Source: Ptiloglossa arizonensis
Taxonomy: Eukaryota; Arthropoda; Insecta; Hymenoptera; Colletidae
Direction: 5' to 3'
Assembly: GCF_051014685.1 (NCBI RefSeq)
Contig: NW_027478722.1
Coordinates: forward strand, 124,001 to 188,000
Length of the DNA stretch: 64,000 nucleotides
Every line of letters starts with the position of its first letter. Position 1 is the first letter of the stretch. The notes under the pieces were generated by a model that saw only the letters and a program-made list of their open reading frames with translations, did no database searches and was not told where the DNA came from. A program made the translations under genes and the position numbers. Shown here piece after piece: positions 1 through 13,207 of the stretch.

Positions 1-818
1 TGCTTCAAACTCCCATATCTCGCGAACGGAATGACCTAACCCAAAAATTCCTATTGCATCTGGAAGTAGAAACTCTAACGATTACAACGGTATGTGTATT
101 TTTTCCCTAGGCCATTCTGGTTAAGCGTTTGGAGCAGCAGAATTGCGAAAAATTGTTTGCCTTCTCAACCGTTCCTTTGCTTCAAACTCCCATATCTCGC
201 GAACGGATTGACCTAACTCAAAAATTCCTGTTGCGTCTGAAAGTAGAAACTCGCCCGATTACAGCGGTATGTGTATTTTTACCCTAGGCCATTCTGGTTA
301 AGCGTTTGGAGCAGCAGAATTACGACAAATTTTTTGCCTTCTCAACCATTTCTTGGCTTCAAACTCCCATATCTCGCGAACGGATTGACCTAACCCAAAA
401 ATTCCTGTTGCGTCTGAAAGTAGAAACTCGCCCGATTACAACGGTGTGTGTATTTTTTTCCTAGGCCATTCTGGTTAAGCGTTTGAAGCAGCAGAAGTGC
501 GAAAAATTTGTTGTCTTCTCAACCATTTCTTAGCTGCAAACTCCCATATCTCGCGAACGGATTGACCTAACCCAAAAATTCCTGTTGCATCTGAAAGTAG
601 AAACTCGCCCGATTACAACGGTATGTGTATTATTTCCCTAGGCCATTCTGGTTAAGCGTTTGGAGCAGCAGAATTGCGAAAAATTTTTTGCCTTCTCAAC
701 CATTTCTTTGCTTCAAACTCCCATATCTCGCGAACGGAATGACCTAACCCAAAAATTCCTATTGCATCTGGAAGTAGAAACTCTAACGATTACAACGGTA
801 TGTGTATTTTTTCCCTAG

Positions 819-1880
819 GCCATTCTGGTTAAGCGTTTGGAGCAGCAGAATTGCGAAAAATTGTTTGCCTTCTCAACCGTTCCTTTGCTTCAAACTCCCA
901 TATCTCGCGAACGGATTGACCTAACTCAAAAATTCCTGTTGCGTCTGAAAGTAGAAACTCGCCCGATTACAGCGGTATGTGTATTTTTACCCTAGGCCAT
1001 TCTGGTTAAGCGTTTGGAGCAGCAGAATTACGACAAATTTTTTGCCTTCTCAACCATTTCTTGGCTTCAAACTCCCATATCTCGGGCACGGATCGAGCTA
1101 ACCCAAAAATTCCTATTGCATCTGAAAGTAGAAACTCGCCCGATTACAGCGGTATGTGTATTTTTTTCCTAGGCCATTCTGGTTAAGCGTTTGGAGCAGC
1201 AGAATTGCGAAAAATTGTTTGCCTTCTCAACCGTTCCTTTGCTTCAAACTCCCATATCTCGCGAACGGATTGACCTAACTCAAAAATTCCTGTTGCGTCT
1301 GAAAGTAGAAACTCGCCCGATTACAGCGGTATGTGTATTTTTACCCTAGGCCATTCTGGTTAAGCGTTTGGAGCAGCAGAATTACGACAAATTTTTTGCC
1401 TTCTCAACCATTTCTTGGCTTCAAACTCCCATATCTCGCGAACGGATTGACCTAACCCAAAAATTCCTGTTGCGTCTGAAAGTAGAAACTCGCCCGATTA
1501 CAACGGTGTGTGTATTTTTTTCCTAGGCCATTCTGGTTAAGCGTTTGAAGCAGCAGAAGTGCGAAAAATTTGTTGTCATCTCAACCATTTCTTAGCTGCA
1601 AACTCCCATATCTCGCGAACGGATTGACCTAACCCAAAAATTCCTGTTGCATCTGAAAGTAGAAACTCGCCCGATTACAACGGTATGTGTATTATTTCCC
1701 TAGGCCATTCTGGTTAAGCGTTTGGAGCAGCAGAATTGCGAAAAATTTTTTGCCTTCTCAACCATTTCTTTGCTTCAAACTCCCATATCTCGCGAACGGA
1801 ATGACCTAACCCAAAAATTCCTATTGCATCTGGAAGTAGAAACTCTAACGATTACAACGGTATGTGTATTTTTTCCCTAG
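819..1880. repeat. Six-monomer segment duplicated at +3,540 bp (copy 1)
   Basis: The order is B, C' (a C/E chimera with CTCGGGCACGGATCGAG), B, C, D, A. It matches 4,359-5,420 at an offset of exactly 20 monomers. By eye I find two substitutions: C/G in GATCGAGCTA versus GATCGAGGTA, and A/T near 1,577. The rare C' unit makes the pairing unambiguous. After 1,880 the copies diverge: copy 1 continues with E, copy 2 with B-C-D, so the offset grows to 22 monomers. Confidence 0.85.
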
Positions 1881-2057
1881 GCCATTCTGGTTAAGCGTTT
1901 GGAGCAGCAGAATTGCGAAAAATTTTTTGCCTTCTCAACCATTTCTTGGCTTCAAACTCCCATATCTCGCGCACGGATTGACCTAACCCAAAAATTCCTA
2001 TTGCATCTGAAAGTAGAAACTCGCCCGATTACAGCGGTATGTGTATTTTTTTCCTAG

Positions 2058-3240
2058 GCCATTCTGGTTACGCGTTTGGAGCAGCAGAATTGCGAAAAAT
2101 TTTTTGCCTTCTCAACCATTTCTTTGCTTCAAACTCCCATATCTCGCGAACGGAATGACCTAACCCAAAAATTCCTATTGCATCTGGAAGTAGAAACTCT
2201 ACCGATTACAACGGTATGTGTATTTTTTCCCCAGGCCATTCTGGTTAAGCGTTTGGAGCAGCAGAATTGCGAAAAATTGTTTGCCTTCTCAACCGTTCCT
2301 TTGCTTCAAACTCCCATATCTCGCGAACGGATTGACCTAACTCAAAAATTCCTGTTGCGTCTGAAAGTAGAAACTCGCCCGATTACAGCGGTATGTGTAT
2401 TTTTACCCTAGGCCATTCTGGTTAAGCGTTTGGAGCAGCAGAATTACGACAAATTTTTTGCCTTCTCAACCATTTCTTGGCTTCAAACTCCCATATCTCG
2501 CGAACGGATTGAACTAACCCAAAAATTCCTGTTGCGTCTGAAAGTAGAAACTCGCCCGATTACAACGGTGTGTGTATTTTTTTCCTAGGCCATTCTGGTT
2601 AAGCGTTTGAAGCAGCAGAAGTGCGAAAAATTTGTTGTCTTCTCAACCATTTCTTAGCTGCAAACTCCCATATCTCGCGAACGGATTGACCTAACCCAAA
2701 AATTCCTGTTGCATCTGAAAGTAGAAACTCGCCCGATTACAACTGTATGTGTATTATTTCCCTAGGCCATTCTGGTTAAGCGTTTGGAGCAGCAGAATTG
2801 CGAAAAATTTTTTGCCTTCTCAACCATTTCTTTGCTTCAAACTCCCATATCTCGCGAACGGAATGACCTAACCCAAAAATTCCTATTGCATCTGGAAGTA
2901 GAAACTCTAACGATTACAACGGTATGTGTATTTTTTCCCTAGGCCATTCTGGTTAAGCGTTTGGAGCAGCAGAATTGCGAAAAATTTTTTGCCTTCTCAA
3001 CCATTTCTTGGCTTCAAACTCCCATATATCGCGCACGGATTGACCTAACCCAAAAATTCCTATTGCATCTGAAAGTAGAAACTCGCCCGATTACAGCGGT
3101 ATGTGTATTTTTTTCCTAGGCCATTCTGGTTAACCGTTTGGAGCAGCAGAATGGCGAAAAATTTTCTGCCTTCTCAACCATTTCTTGGCTTCAAACTCCC
3201 ATATCTCGCGAACGGAATGACCTAACCCAAAAATTCCTAT
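2058..3240. repeat. 22-monomer-offset duplication, copy 1 (A-B-C-D-A-E-F)
   Basis: It matches 5,952-7,134 at +3,894 bp. Shared private markers are the TTTTTTCCCCAG junction that loses the TAG, GATTGAACTAACC in the C unit, ACAACTGTATG in the D unit, CATATATCGCGCACGG in the E unit and TTAACCG with GAATGGCG in the F unit. A few substitutions separate the copies (TTACGCG versus TTAAGCG; CTACCG versus CTAACG). The lost TAG allows a two-monomer frame at 2,076-2,411, which begins at TTG and is not a gene. Confidence 0.85.
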
Positions 3241-4181
3241 TGCATCTGGAAGTAGAAACTCTACCGATCACAACGGTATGTGTATTTTTTCCCTAGGCCA
3301 TTCTGGTTAAGCGTTTGGAGCAGCAGAAGTGCGAAAAATTTGTTGTCTTCTCAACCATTTCTTAGCTTCAAACTCCCATATCTCGCGAACGGATTGACCT
3401 AACCCAAAAATTCCTGTTGCATCTGAAAGTAGAAACTCGCCCGATTACAACGGTATGTGTATTATTTCCCTAGGCCATTCTGGTTAAGCATTTGGAGCAG
3501 CAGAATTGCGAAAAATTTTTTGCCTTCTCAACCATTTCTTTGCTTCAAACTCCCATATCTCGCGAACGGAATGACCTAACCCAAAAATTCCTATTGCATC
3601 TGGAAGTAGAAACTCTACCGATTACAACGGTATGTGTATTTTTTCCCTAGGCCATTCTGGTTAAGCGTTTGAAGCAGCAGAAGTGCGAAAAATTTTTTGC
3701 CTTCTCAACCATTTCTTTGCTTCAAACTCCCATATCTCGCGAACGGAATGACCTAACCCAAAAATTCCTATTGCATCTGGAAGTAGAAACTCTAACGATT
3801 ACAACGGTATGTGTATTTTTTCCCTAGGCCATTCTGGTTAAGCGTTTGGAGCAGCAGAATTGCGAAAAATTGTTTGCCTTCTCAACCGTTCCTTTGCTTC
3901 AAACTCCCATATCTCGCGAACGGATTGACCTAACTCAAAAATTCCTGTTGCGTCTGAAAGTAGAAACTCGCCCGATTACAGCGGTATGTGTATTTTTACC
4001 CTAGGCCATTCTGGTTAAGCGTTTGGAGCAGCAGAATTACGACAAATTTTTTGCCTTCTCAACCATTTCTTGGCTTCAAACTCCCATATCTCGCGAACGG
4101 ATTGACCTAACCCAAAAATTCCTGTTGCGTCTGAAAGTAGAAACTCGCCCGATTACAACGGTGTGTGTATTTTTTTCCTAG

Positions 4182-4358
4182 GCCATTCTGGTTAAGCGTT
4201 TGAAGCAGCAGAAGTGCGAAAAATTTGTTGTCTTCTCAACCATTTCTTAGCTGCAAACTCCCATATCTCGCGAACGGATTGACATAACCCAAAAATTCCT
4301 ATTGCATCTGGAAGTAGAAACTCTAACGATTACAACGGTATGTGTATTTTTTCCCTAG
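4182..4358. repeat. Chimeric D/A monomer at a one-unit deletion
   Basis: The left half is type D (TTGAAGCAGCAG, AAGTGCG, TTAGCTGC) and the right half is type A (CTGGAAGTAG, CTCTAACG, TTTTTTCCC). Upstream, 111-530 matches 3,828-4,247 at +3,717 (21 monomers). Downstream, 819 onward matches at +3,540 (20 monomers). The change of exactly one unit, located near 4,290-4,310 inside this monomer, is what an in-register crossover between adjacent D and A units would leave; copy 1 still has separate D (465-641) and A (642-818). Confidence 0.85.
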
Positions 4359-5420
4359 GCCATTCTGGTTAAGCGTTTGGAGCAGCAGAATTGCGAAAAA
4401 TTGTTTGCCTTCTCAACCGTTCCTTTGCTTCAAACTCCCATATCTCGCGAACGGATTGACCTAACTCAAAAATTCCTGTTGCGTCTGAAAGTAGAAACTC
4501 GCCCGATTACAGCGGTATGTGTATTTTTACCCTAGGCCATTCTGGTTAAGCGTTTGGAGCAGCAGAATTACGACAAATTTTTTGCCTTCTCAACCATTTC
4601 TTGGCTTCAAACTCCCATATCTCGGGCACGGATCGAGGTAACCCAAAAATTCCTATTGCATCTGAAAGTAGAAACTCGCCCGATTACAGCGGTATGTGTA
4701 TTTTTTTCCTAGGCCATTCTGGTTAAGCGTTTGGAGCAGCAGAATTGCGAAAAATTGTTTGCCTTCTCAACCGTTCCTTTGCTTCAAACTCCCATATCTC
4801 GCGAACGGATTGACCTAACTCAAAAATTCCTGTTGCGTCTGAAAGTAGAAACTCGCCCGATTACAGCGGTATGTGTATTTTTACCCTAGGCCATTCTGGT
4901 TAAGCGTTTGGAGCAGCAGAATTACGACAAATTTTTTGCCTTCTCAACCATTTCTTGGCTTCAAACTCCCATATCTCGCGAACGGATTGACCTAACCCAA
5001 AAATTCCTGTTGCGTCTGAAAGTAGAAACTCGCCCGATTACAACGGTGTGTGTATTTTTTTCCTAGGCCATTCTGGTTAAGCGTTTGAAGCAGCAGAAGT
5101 GCGAAAAATTTGTTGTCTTCTCAACCATTTCTTAGCTGCAAACTCCCATATCTCGCGAACGGATTGACCTAACCCAAAAATTCCTGTTGCATCTGAAAGT
5201 AGAAACTCGCCCGATTACAACGGTATGTGTATTATTTCCCTAGGCCATTCTGGTTAAGCGTTTGGAGCAGCAGAATTGCGAAAAATTTTTTGCCTTCTCA
5301 ACCATTTCTTTGCTTCAAACTCCCATATCTCGCGAACGGAATGACCTAACCCAAAAATTCCTATTGCATCTGGAAGTAGAAACTCTAACGATTACAACGG
5401 TATGTGTATTTTTTCCCTAG
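4359..5420. repeat. Six-monomer segment duplicated at +3,540 bp (copy 2)
   Basis: This is the partner of 819-1,880, with the same B-C'-B-C-D-A order. It is followed by B-C-D (5,421-5,951) where copy 1 has a single E unit, a net gain of two monomers. It is preceded by the chimeric D/A monomer at 4,182-4,358. Confidence 0.85.
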
Positions 5421-5951
5421 GCCATTCTGGTTAAGCGTTTGGAGCAGCAGAATTGCGAAAAATTGTTTGCCTTCTCAACCGTTCCTTTGCTTCAAACTCC
5501 CATATCTCGCGAACGGATTGACCTAACTCAAAAATTCCTGTTGCGTCTGAAAGTAGAAACTCGCCCGATTACAGCGGTATGTGTATTTTTACCCTAGGCC
5601 ATTCTGGTTAAGCGTTTGGAGCAGCAGAATTACGACAAATTTTTTGCCTTCTCAACCATTTCTTGGCTTCAAACTCCCATATCTCCCGAACGGATTGACC
5701 TAACCCAAAAATTCCTGTTGCGTCTGAAAGTAGAAACTCGCCCGATTACAACGGTGTGTGTATTTTTTTCCTAGGCCATTCTGGTTAAGCGTTTGAAGCA
5801 GCAGAAGTGCGAAAAATTTGTTGTCTTCTCAACCATTTCTTAGCTGCAAACTCCCATATCTCGCGAACGGATTGACCTAACCCAAAAATTCCTGTTGCAT
5901 CTGAAAGTAGAAACTCGCCCGATTACAACGGTATGTGTATTATTTCCCTAG

Positions 5952-7134
5952 GCCATTCTGGTTAAGCGTTTGGAGCAGCAGAATTGCGAAAAATTTTTTG
6001 CCTTCTCAACCATTTCTTTGCTTCAAACTCCCATATCTCGCGAACGGAATGACCTAACCCAAAAATTCCTATTGCATCTGGAAGTAGAAACTCTAACGAT
6101 TACAACGGTATGTGTATTTTTTCCCCAGGCCATTCTGGTTAAGCGTTTGGAGCAGCAGAATTGCGAAAAATTGTTTGCCTTCTCAACCGTTCCTTTGCTT
6201 CAAACTCCCATATCTCGCGAACGGATTGACCTAACTCAAAAATTCCTGTTGCGTCTGAAAGTAGAAACTCGCCCGATTACAGCGGTATGTGTATTTTTAC
6301 CCTAGGCCATTCTGGTTAAGCGTTTGGAGCAGCAGAATTACGACAAATTTTTTGCCTTCTCAACCATTTCTTGGCTTCAAACTCCCATATCTCGCGAACG
6401 GATTGAACTAACCCAAAAATTCCTGTTGCGTCTGAAAGTAGAAACTCGCCCGATTACAACGGTGTGTGTATTTTTTTCCTAGGCCATTCTGGTTAAGCGT
6501 TTGAAGCAGCAGAAGTGCGAAAAATTTGTTGTCTTCTCAACCATTTCTTAGCTGCAAACTCCCATATCTCGCGAACGGATTGACCTAACCCAAAAATTCC
6601 TGTTGCATCTGAAAGTAGAAACTCGCCCGATTACAACTGTATGTGTATTATTTCCCTAGGCCATTCTGGTTAAGCGTTTGGAGCAGCAGAATTGCGAAAA
6701 ATTTTTTGCCTTCTCAACCATTTCTTTGCTTCAAACTCCCATATCTCGCGAACGGAATGACCTAACACAAAAATTCCTATTGCATCTGGAAGTAGAAACT
6801 CTAACGATTACAACGGTATGTGTATTTTTTCCCTAGGCCATTCTGGTTAAGCGTTTGGAGCAGCAGAATTGCGAAAAATTTTTTGCCTTCTCAACCATTT
6901 CTTGGCTTCAAACTCCCATATATCGCGCACGGATTGACCTAACCCAAAAATTCCTATTGCATCTGAAAGTAGAAACTCGCCCGATTACAGCGGTATGTGT
7001 ATTTTTTTCCTAGGCCATTCTGGTTAACCGTTTGGAGCAGCAGAATGGCGAAAAATTTTCTGCCTTCTCAACCATTTCTTGGCTTCAAACTCCCATATCT
7101 CGCGAACGGAATGACCTAACCCAAAAATTCCTAT
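5952..7134. repeat. 22-monomer-offset duplication, copy 2
   Basis: This is the partner of 2,058-3,240 and carries the same private markers. It ends inside the F unit starting at 7,014, whose right end switches to the D-type TATTATTTCCC tail and is therefore an F/D chimera. The two-monomer frame at 5,970-6,305 is the counterpart of the one at 2,076 and is likewise a readthrough artefact. Confidence 0.85.
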
Positions 7135-7544
7135 TGCATCTGGAAGTAGAAACTCGCCCGATTACAACGGTATGTGTATTATTTCCCTAGGCCATTCTGG
7201 TTAAGCGTTTGGAGCAGCAGAATTGCGAAAAATTTTTTGCCTTCTCAACCATTTCTTTGCTTCAAACTCCCATATCTCGCGAACGGAATGACCTAACCCA
7301 AAAATTCCTATTGCATCTGGAAGTAGAAACTCTAACGATTACAACGGTATGTGTATTTTTTCCCTAGGCCATTCTGGTTAAGCGTTTGGAGCAGCAGAAT
7401 GGCGAAAAATTTTCTGCCTTCTCAACCATTTCTTAGCTGCAAACTCCCATATCTCGCGAACGGATTGACCTAACCCAAAAATTCCTGTTGCATCTGAAAG
7501 TAGAAACTCGCCCGATTACAACGGTATGTGTATTTTTTCCCTAG

Positions 7545-9314
7545 GCCATTCTGGTTAAGCGTTTGGAGCAGCAGAAGTTCGAAAAATTTGTTGTCTTCTC
7601 AACCATTTCTTAGCTTCAAACTCCCATATCTCGCGAACGGATTGACCTAACCCAAAAATTCCTGTTGCATCTGAAAGTAGAAACTCGCCCGATTACAACG
7701 GTATGTGTATTATTTCCCTAGGCCATTCTGGTTAAGCATTTGGAGCAGCAGAAGTGCGAAAAATTTGTTGTCTTCTCAACCATTTCTTAGCTGAAAACTC
7801 CCATATCTCGCGAACGGATTGACCTAACCCAAAAATTCCTGTTGCATCTGAAAGTAGAAACTCGCCCGATTACAACGGTATGTGTATTATTTCCCTAGGC
7901 CATTCTGGTTAAGCGTTTGGAGCAGCAGAATTGCGAAAAATTTTTTGCCTTCTCAACCATTTCTTTGCTTCAAACTCCCATATCTCGCGAACGGAATGAC
8001 CTAACCCAAAAATTCCTATTGCATCTGGAAGTAGAAACTCTAACGATTACAACGGTATGTGTATTTTTTCCCTAGGCCATTCTGGTTAAGCGTTTGGAGC
8101 AGCAGAATTGCGAAAAATTGTTTGCCTTCTCAACCGTTCCTTTGCTTCAAACTCCCATATCTCGCGAACGGATTGACCTAACTCAAAAATTCCTGTTGCG
8201 TCTGAAAGTAGAAACTCGCCCGATTACAGCGGTATGTGTATTTTTACCCTAGGCCATTCTGGTTAAGCGTTTGGAGCAGCAGAATTACGACAAATTTTTT
8301 GCCTTCTCAACCATTTCTTGGCTTCAAACTCCCATATCTCGCGAACGGATTGACCTAACCCAAAAATTCCTGTTGCGTCTGAAAGTAGAAACTCGCCCGA
8401 TTACAACGGTGTGTGTATTTTTTTCCTAGGCCATTCTGGTTAAGCGTTTGAAGCAGCAGAAGTGCGAAAAATTTGTTGTCTTCTCAACCATTTCTTAGAT
8501 GCAAACGCCCATATCTCGCGAACGGATTGACCTAACCCAAAAATTCCTGTTGCATCTGAAAGTAGAAACTCGCCCGATTACAACGGTATGTGTATTATTT
8601 CCCTAGGCCATTCTGGTTAAGCGTTTGGAGCAGCAGAATTGCGAAAAATTTTTTGCCTTCTCAACCATTTCTTAGCTGCAAACTCCCATATCTCGCGAAC
8701 GGATTGACCTAACCCAAAAATTCCTGTTGCATCTGAAAGTAGAAACTCGCCCGATTACAACGGTATGTGTATTATTTCCCTAGGCCATTCTGGTTAAGCG
8801 TTTGGAGCAGCAGAATTGCGAAAAATTTTTTGCCTTCTCAACCATTTCTTTGCTTCAAACTCCCATATCTCGCGAACGGAATGACCTAACCCAAAAATTC
8901 CTATTGCATCTGGAAGTAGAAACTCTAACGATTACAACGGTATGTGTATTTTTTTCCTAGGCCATTCTGGTTAAGCGTTTGGAGCAGCAGAATTGCGAAA
9001 AATTGTTTGCCTTCTCAACCGTTCCTTTGCTTCAAACTCCCATATCTCGCGAACGGATTGACCTAACTCAAAAATTCCTGTTGCGTCTGAAAGTAGAAAC
9101 TCGCCCGATTACAGCGGTATGTGTATTTTTACCCTAGGCCATTCTGGTTAAGCGTTTGGAGCAGCAGAATGGCGAAAAATTTTCTGCCTTCTCAACCATT
9201 TCTTGGCTTCAAACTCCCATATCTCGCCAACGGAATGACCTAACCCAAAAATTCCTATTGCATCTGGAAGTAGAAACTCTACCGATCACAACGGTATGTG
9301 TATTTTTTCCCTAG
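7545..9314. repeat. 10-monomer higher-order repeat, copy 1
   Basis: The order is G, D' (with TTAAGCATTTGG), A, B, C, D (with TTAGATGC), A/D chimera, A, B, F. It is followed directly by a second copy starting at 9,315. The TTAGATGC marker lies at 8,496 here and 10,266 there, 1,770 bp apart, exactly ten monomers. Confidence 0.8.
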
Positions 9315-11261
9315 GCCATTCTGGTTAAGCGTTTGGAGCAGCAGAAGTGTGAAAAATTTGTTGTCTTCTCAACCATTTCTTAGCTTCAAACTCCCATATC
9401 TCGCGAACGGATTGACCTAACCCAAAAATTCCTGTTGCATCTGAAAGTAGAAACTCGCCCGATTACAACGGTATGTGTATTATTTCCCTAGGCCATTCTG
9501 GTTAAGCATTTGGAGCAGCAGAAGTGCGAAAAATTTGTTGTCTTCTCAACCATTTCTTAGCTGCAAACTCCCATATCTCGCGAACGGATTGACCTAACCC
9601 AAAAATTCCTGTTGCATCTGAAAGTAGAAACTCGCCCGATTACAACGGTATGTGTATTATTTCCCTAGGCCATTCTGGTTAAGCGTTTGGAGCAGCAGAA
9701 TTGCGAAAAATTTTTTGCCTTCTCAACCATTTCTTTGCTTCAAACTCCCATATCTCGCGAACGGAATGACCTAACCCAAAAATTCCTATTGCATCTGGAA
9801 GTAGAAACTCTAACGATTACAACGGTATGTGTATTTTTTCCCTAGGCCATTCTGGTTAAGCGTTTGGAGCAGCAGAATTGCGAAAAATTGTTTGCCTTCT
9901 CAACCGTTCCTTTGCTTCAAACTCCCATATCTCGCGAACGGATTGACCTAACTCAAAAATTCCTGTTGCGTCTGAAAGTAGAAACTCGCCCGATTACAGC
10001 GGTATGTGTATTTTTACCCTAGGCCATTCTGGTTAAGCGTTTGGAGCAGCAGAATTACGACAAATTTTTTGCCTTCTCAACCATTTCTTGGCTTCAAACT
10101 CCCATATCTCGCGAACGGATTGACCTAACCCAAAAATTCCTGTTGCGTCTGAAAGTAGAAGCTCGCCCGATTACAACGGTGTGTGTATTTTTTTCCTAGG
10201 CCATTCTGGTTAAGCGTTTGAAGCAGCAGAAGTGCGAAAAATTTGTTGTCTTCTCAACCATTTCTTAGATGCAAACTCCCATATCTCGCGAACGGATTGA
10301 CCTAACCCAAAAATTCCTGTTGCATCTGAAAGTAGAAACTCGCCCGATTACAACGGTATGTGTATTATTTCCCTAGGCCATTCTGGTTAAGCGTTTGGAG
10401 CAGCAGAATTGCGAAAAATTTTTTGCCTTCTCAACCATTTCTTTGCTTCAAACTCCCATATCTCGCGAACGGAATGACCTAACCCAAAAATTCCTATTGC
10501 ATCTGGAAGTAGAAACTCTACCGATTACAACGGTATGTGTATTTTTTCCCTAGGCCATTCTGGTTAAGCGTTTGGAGCAGCAGAATTGCGAAAAATTTTT
10601 TGCCTTCTCAACCATTTCTTAGCTGCAAACTCCCATATCTCGCGAACGGATTGACCTAACCCAAAAATTCCTGTTGCATCTGAAAGTAGAAACTCGCCCG
10701 ATTACAACGGTATGTGTATTATTTCCCTAGGCCATTCTGGTTAAGCGTTTGGAGCAGCAGAATTGCGAAAAATTTTTTGCCTTCTCAACCATTTCTTTGC
10801 TTCAAACTCCCATATCTCGCGAACGGAATGACCTAACCCAAAAATTCCTATTGCATCTGGAAGTAGAAACTCTAACGATTACAACGGTATGTGTATTTTT
10901 TCCCTAGGCCATTCTGGTTAAGCGTTTGGAGCAGCAGAATTGCGAAAAATTGTTTGCCTTCTCAACCGTTCCTTTAATTCAAACTCCCATATCTCGCGAA
11001 CGGATTGACCTAACTCAAAAATTCCTGTTGCGTCTGAAAGTAGAAACTCGCCCGATTACAGCGGTATGTGTATTTTTACCCTAGGCCATTCTGGTTAAGC
11101 GTTTGGAGCAGCAGAATGGCGAAAAATTTTCTGCCTTCTCAACCATTTCTTGGCTTCAAACTCCCATATCTCGCGAACGGAATGACCTAACCCAAAAATT
11201 CCTATTGCATCTGGAAGTAGAAACTCTACCGATCACAACGGTATGTGTATTTTTTCCCTAG
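9315..11261. repeat. 11-monomer variant of the same repeat, copy 2
   Basis: The order is G, D', A, B, C, D, A, A/D chimera, A, B, F. It is the unit at 7,545 with one extra A monomer (10,377-10,553), which shifts the offset from 10 to 11 monomers. A third copy begins with G at 11,262 but quickly gives way to A and E-type units. Confidence 0.75.
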
Positions 11262-13031
11262 GCCATTCTGGTTAAGCGTTTGGAGCAGCAGAAGTGCGAA
11301 AAATTTGTTGTCTTCTCAACCATTTCTTAGCTTCAAACTCCCATATCTCGCGAACGGATTGACCTAACCCAAAAATTCCTGTTGCATCTGAAAGTAGAAA
11401 CTCGCCCGATTACAACGGTATGTGTATTATTTCCCTAGGCCATTCTGGTTAAGCATTTGGAGCAGCAGAATTGCGAAAAATTTTTTGCCTTCTCAACCAT
11501 TTCTTTGCTTCAAACTCCCATATCTCGCGAACGGAATGACCTAACCCAAAAATTCCTATTGCATCTGGAAGTAGAAACTCTACCGATTACAACGGTATGT
11601 GTATTTTTTCCCTAGGCCATTCTGGTTAAGCGTTTGGAGCAGCAGAATTGCGAAAAATTTTTTGCCTTCTCAACCATTTCTTGGCTTCAAACTCCCATAT
11701 CTCGGGCACGGATCGAGCTAACCCAAAAATTCCTATTGCATCTGAAAGTAGAAACTCGCCCGATTACAGCGGTATGTGTATTTTTTTCCTAGGCCATTCT
11801 GGTTAAGCGTTTGAAGCAGCAGAAGTGCGAAAAATTTGTTGTCTTCTCAACCATTTCTTAGCTGCAAACTCCCATATCTCGCGAACGGATTGACCTAACC
11901 CAAAAATTCCTGTTGCATCTGAAAGTAGAAACTCGCCCGATTACAACGGTATGTGTATTATTTCCCTAGGCCATTCTGGTTAAGCGTTTGGAGCAGCAGA
12001 ATTGCGAAGAATTTTTTGCCTTCTCAACCATTTCTTGGCTTCAAACTCCCATATCTCGCGCACGGATTGACCTAACCCAAAAATTCCTATTGCATCTGAA
12101 AGTAGAAACTCGCCCGATTACAGCGGTATGTGTATTTTTTTCCTAGGCCATTCTGGTTAAGCGTTTGGAGCAGCAGAATTGCGAAAAATTTTCTGCCTTC
12201 TCAACCATTTCTTGGCTTCAAACTCCCATATCTCGCGAACGGAATGACCTAACCCAAAAATTCCTGTTGCATCTGAAAGTCGAAACTCGCCCGATTACAA
12301 CGGTATGTGTATTATTTCCCTAGGCCATTCTGGTTAAGCATTTGGAGCAGCAGAATTGCGAAAAATTTTTTGCCTTCTCAACCATTTCTTTGCTTCAAAC
12401 TCCCATATCTCGCGAACGGAATGACCTAACCCAAAAATTCCTATTGCATCTGGAAGTAGAAACTCTACCGATTACAACGGTATGTGTATTTTTTCCCTAG
12501 GCCATTCTGGTTAAGCGTTTGGAGCAGCAGAATTGCGAAAAATTTTTTGCCTTCTCAACCATTTCTTGGCTTCAAACTCCCATATCTCGGGCACGGATTG
12601 ACCTAACCCAAAAATTCCTATTGCATCTGAAAGTAGAAACTCGCCCGATTACAGCGGTATGTGTATTTTTTTCCTAGGCCATTCTGGTTAAGCGTTTGGA
12701 GCAGCAGAATTGCGAAAAATTTTCTGCCTTCTCAACCATTTCTTGGCTTCAAACTCCCATATCTCGCGAACGGATTGACGTAACCCAAAAATTCCTGTTG
12801 CGTCTGAAAGTAGAAACTCGCCCGGTTACAACGGTATGTGTATTTTTTCCCTAGCCCATTCTGGTTAAGCGTTTGGAGCAGCAGAATTGCGAAAAATTTG
12901 TTGTCTTCTCAACCATTTCTTAGCTTCAAACTCCCATATCTCGCGAGCGGATTGACCTAACCCAAAAATTCCTATTGCATCTGAAAGTAGAAACTCGCCC
13001 GATTACAACGGTATGTGTATTTTTTGCCAAG

Positions 13032-13207
13032 GCCATTCTGGTTAAGCGTTTGGAGCAGCAGAATTGCGAAAAATTTTTTGCCTTCTCAACCATTCCTTGG
13101 CTCAAACTCACATATCTCGCGAACGGATTGACCTAACACAAAAATTCCTATTGCATCTGAAAGTAGAAGCTCGCCCGATTACAACGGTATGTGTATTTTT
13201 TGCCAAG
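13032..13207. repeat. 176-bp monomer (1-bp deletion)
   Basis: The segment reads TTCCTTGGCTCAAACTCAC where the consensus has TTGGCTTCAAACTCCC, so one T is lost near 13,101. The next unit (13,208-13,383) and the unit at 13,561-13,736 carry the same loss and the same C-to-A change. All three therefore descend from one mutated monomer copied locally. Confidence 0.9.

Larger units (their letters stand above)
1..12854. repeat. Block 1: A-B-C-D (708-bp) monomer family and its duplications
   Basis: This block uses types almost absent elsewhere. A has TTTGCTTC, GGAATGACC and CTGGAAGTAG...CTCTA(A/C)CG. B has CCGTTCCTTTGC, AACTCAAAA, GCGTCTG and TTTTACCCTAG. C has AATTACGACAAA and CGGTGTGTG. D has TTGAAGCAGCAGAAGTG, TTAGCTGC and TATTATTTCCC. 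E has GCGCACGG and ACAGCGG. F has GAATGGCG and TTTTCTGCC. G is D-like with TTAGCTTC. The run D-A-B-C recurs many times as a four-monomer motif, interrupted by E, F and G. All units are exactly 177 bp, with no indel in 12.8 kb. No gene or other element is present. Confidence 0.85.

Noticed and set aside
2076..2411. 111-codon frame covering two monomers (also at 5,970, 56,942, 58,358, 60,483 and 62,784)
   Set aside because: It begins at TTG, covers exactly two satellite units, and exists only where a junction TAG is mutated (CCCCAG, CCCTTG, CCAAAAG or CCCAAAG). 177 is a multiple of three, so frames persist by arithmetic. There is no start context, no domain and no gene-like codon use.
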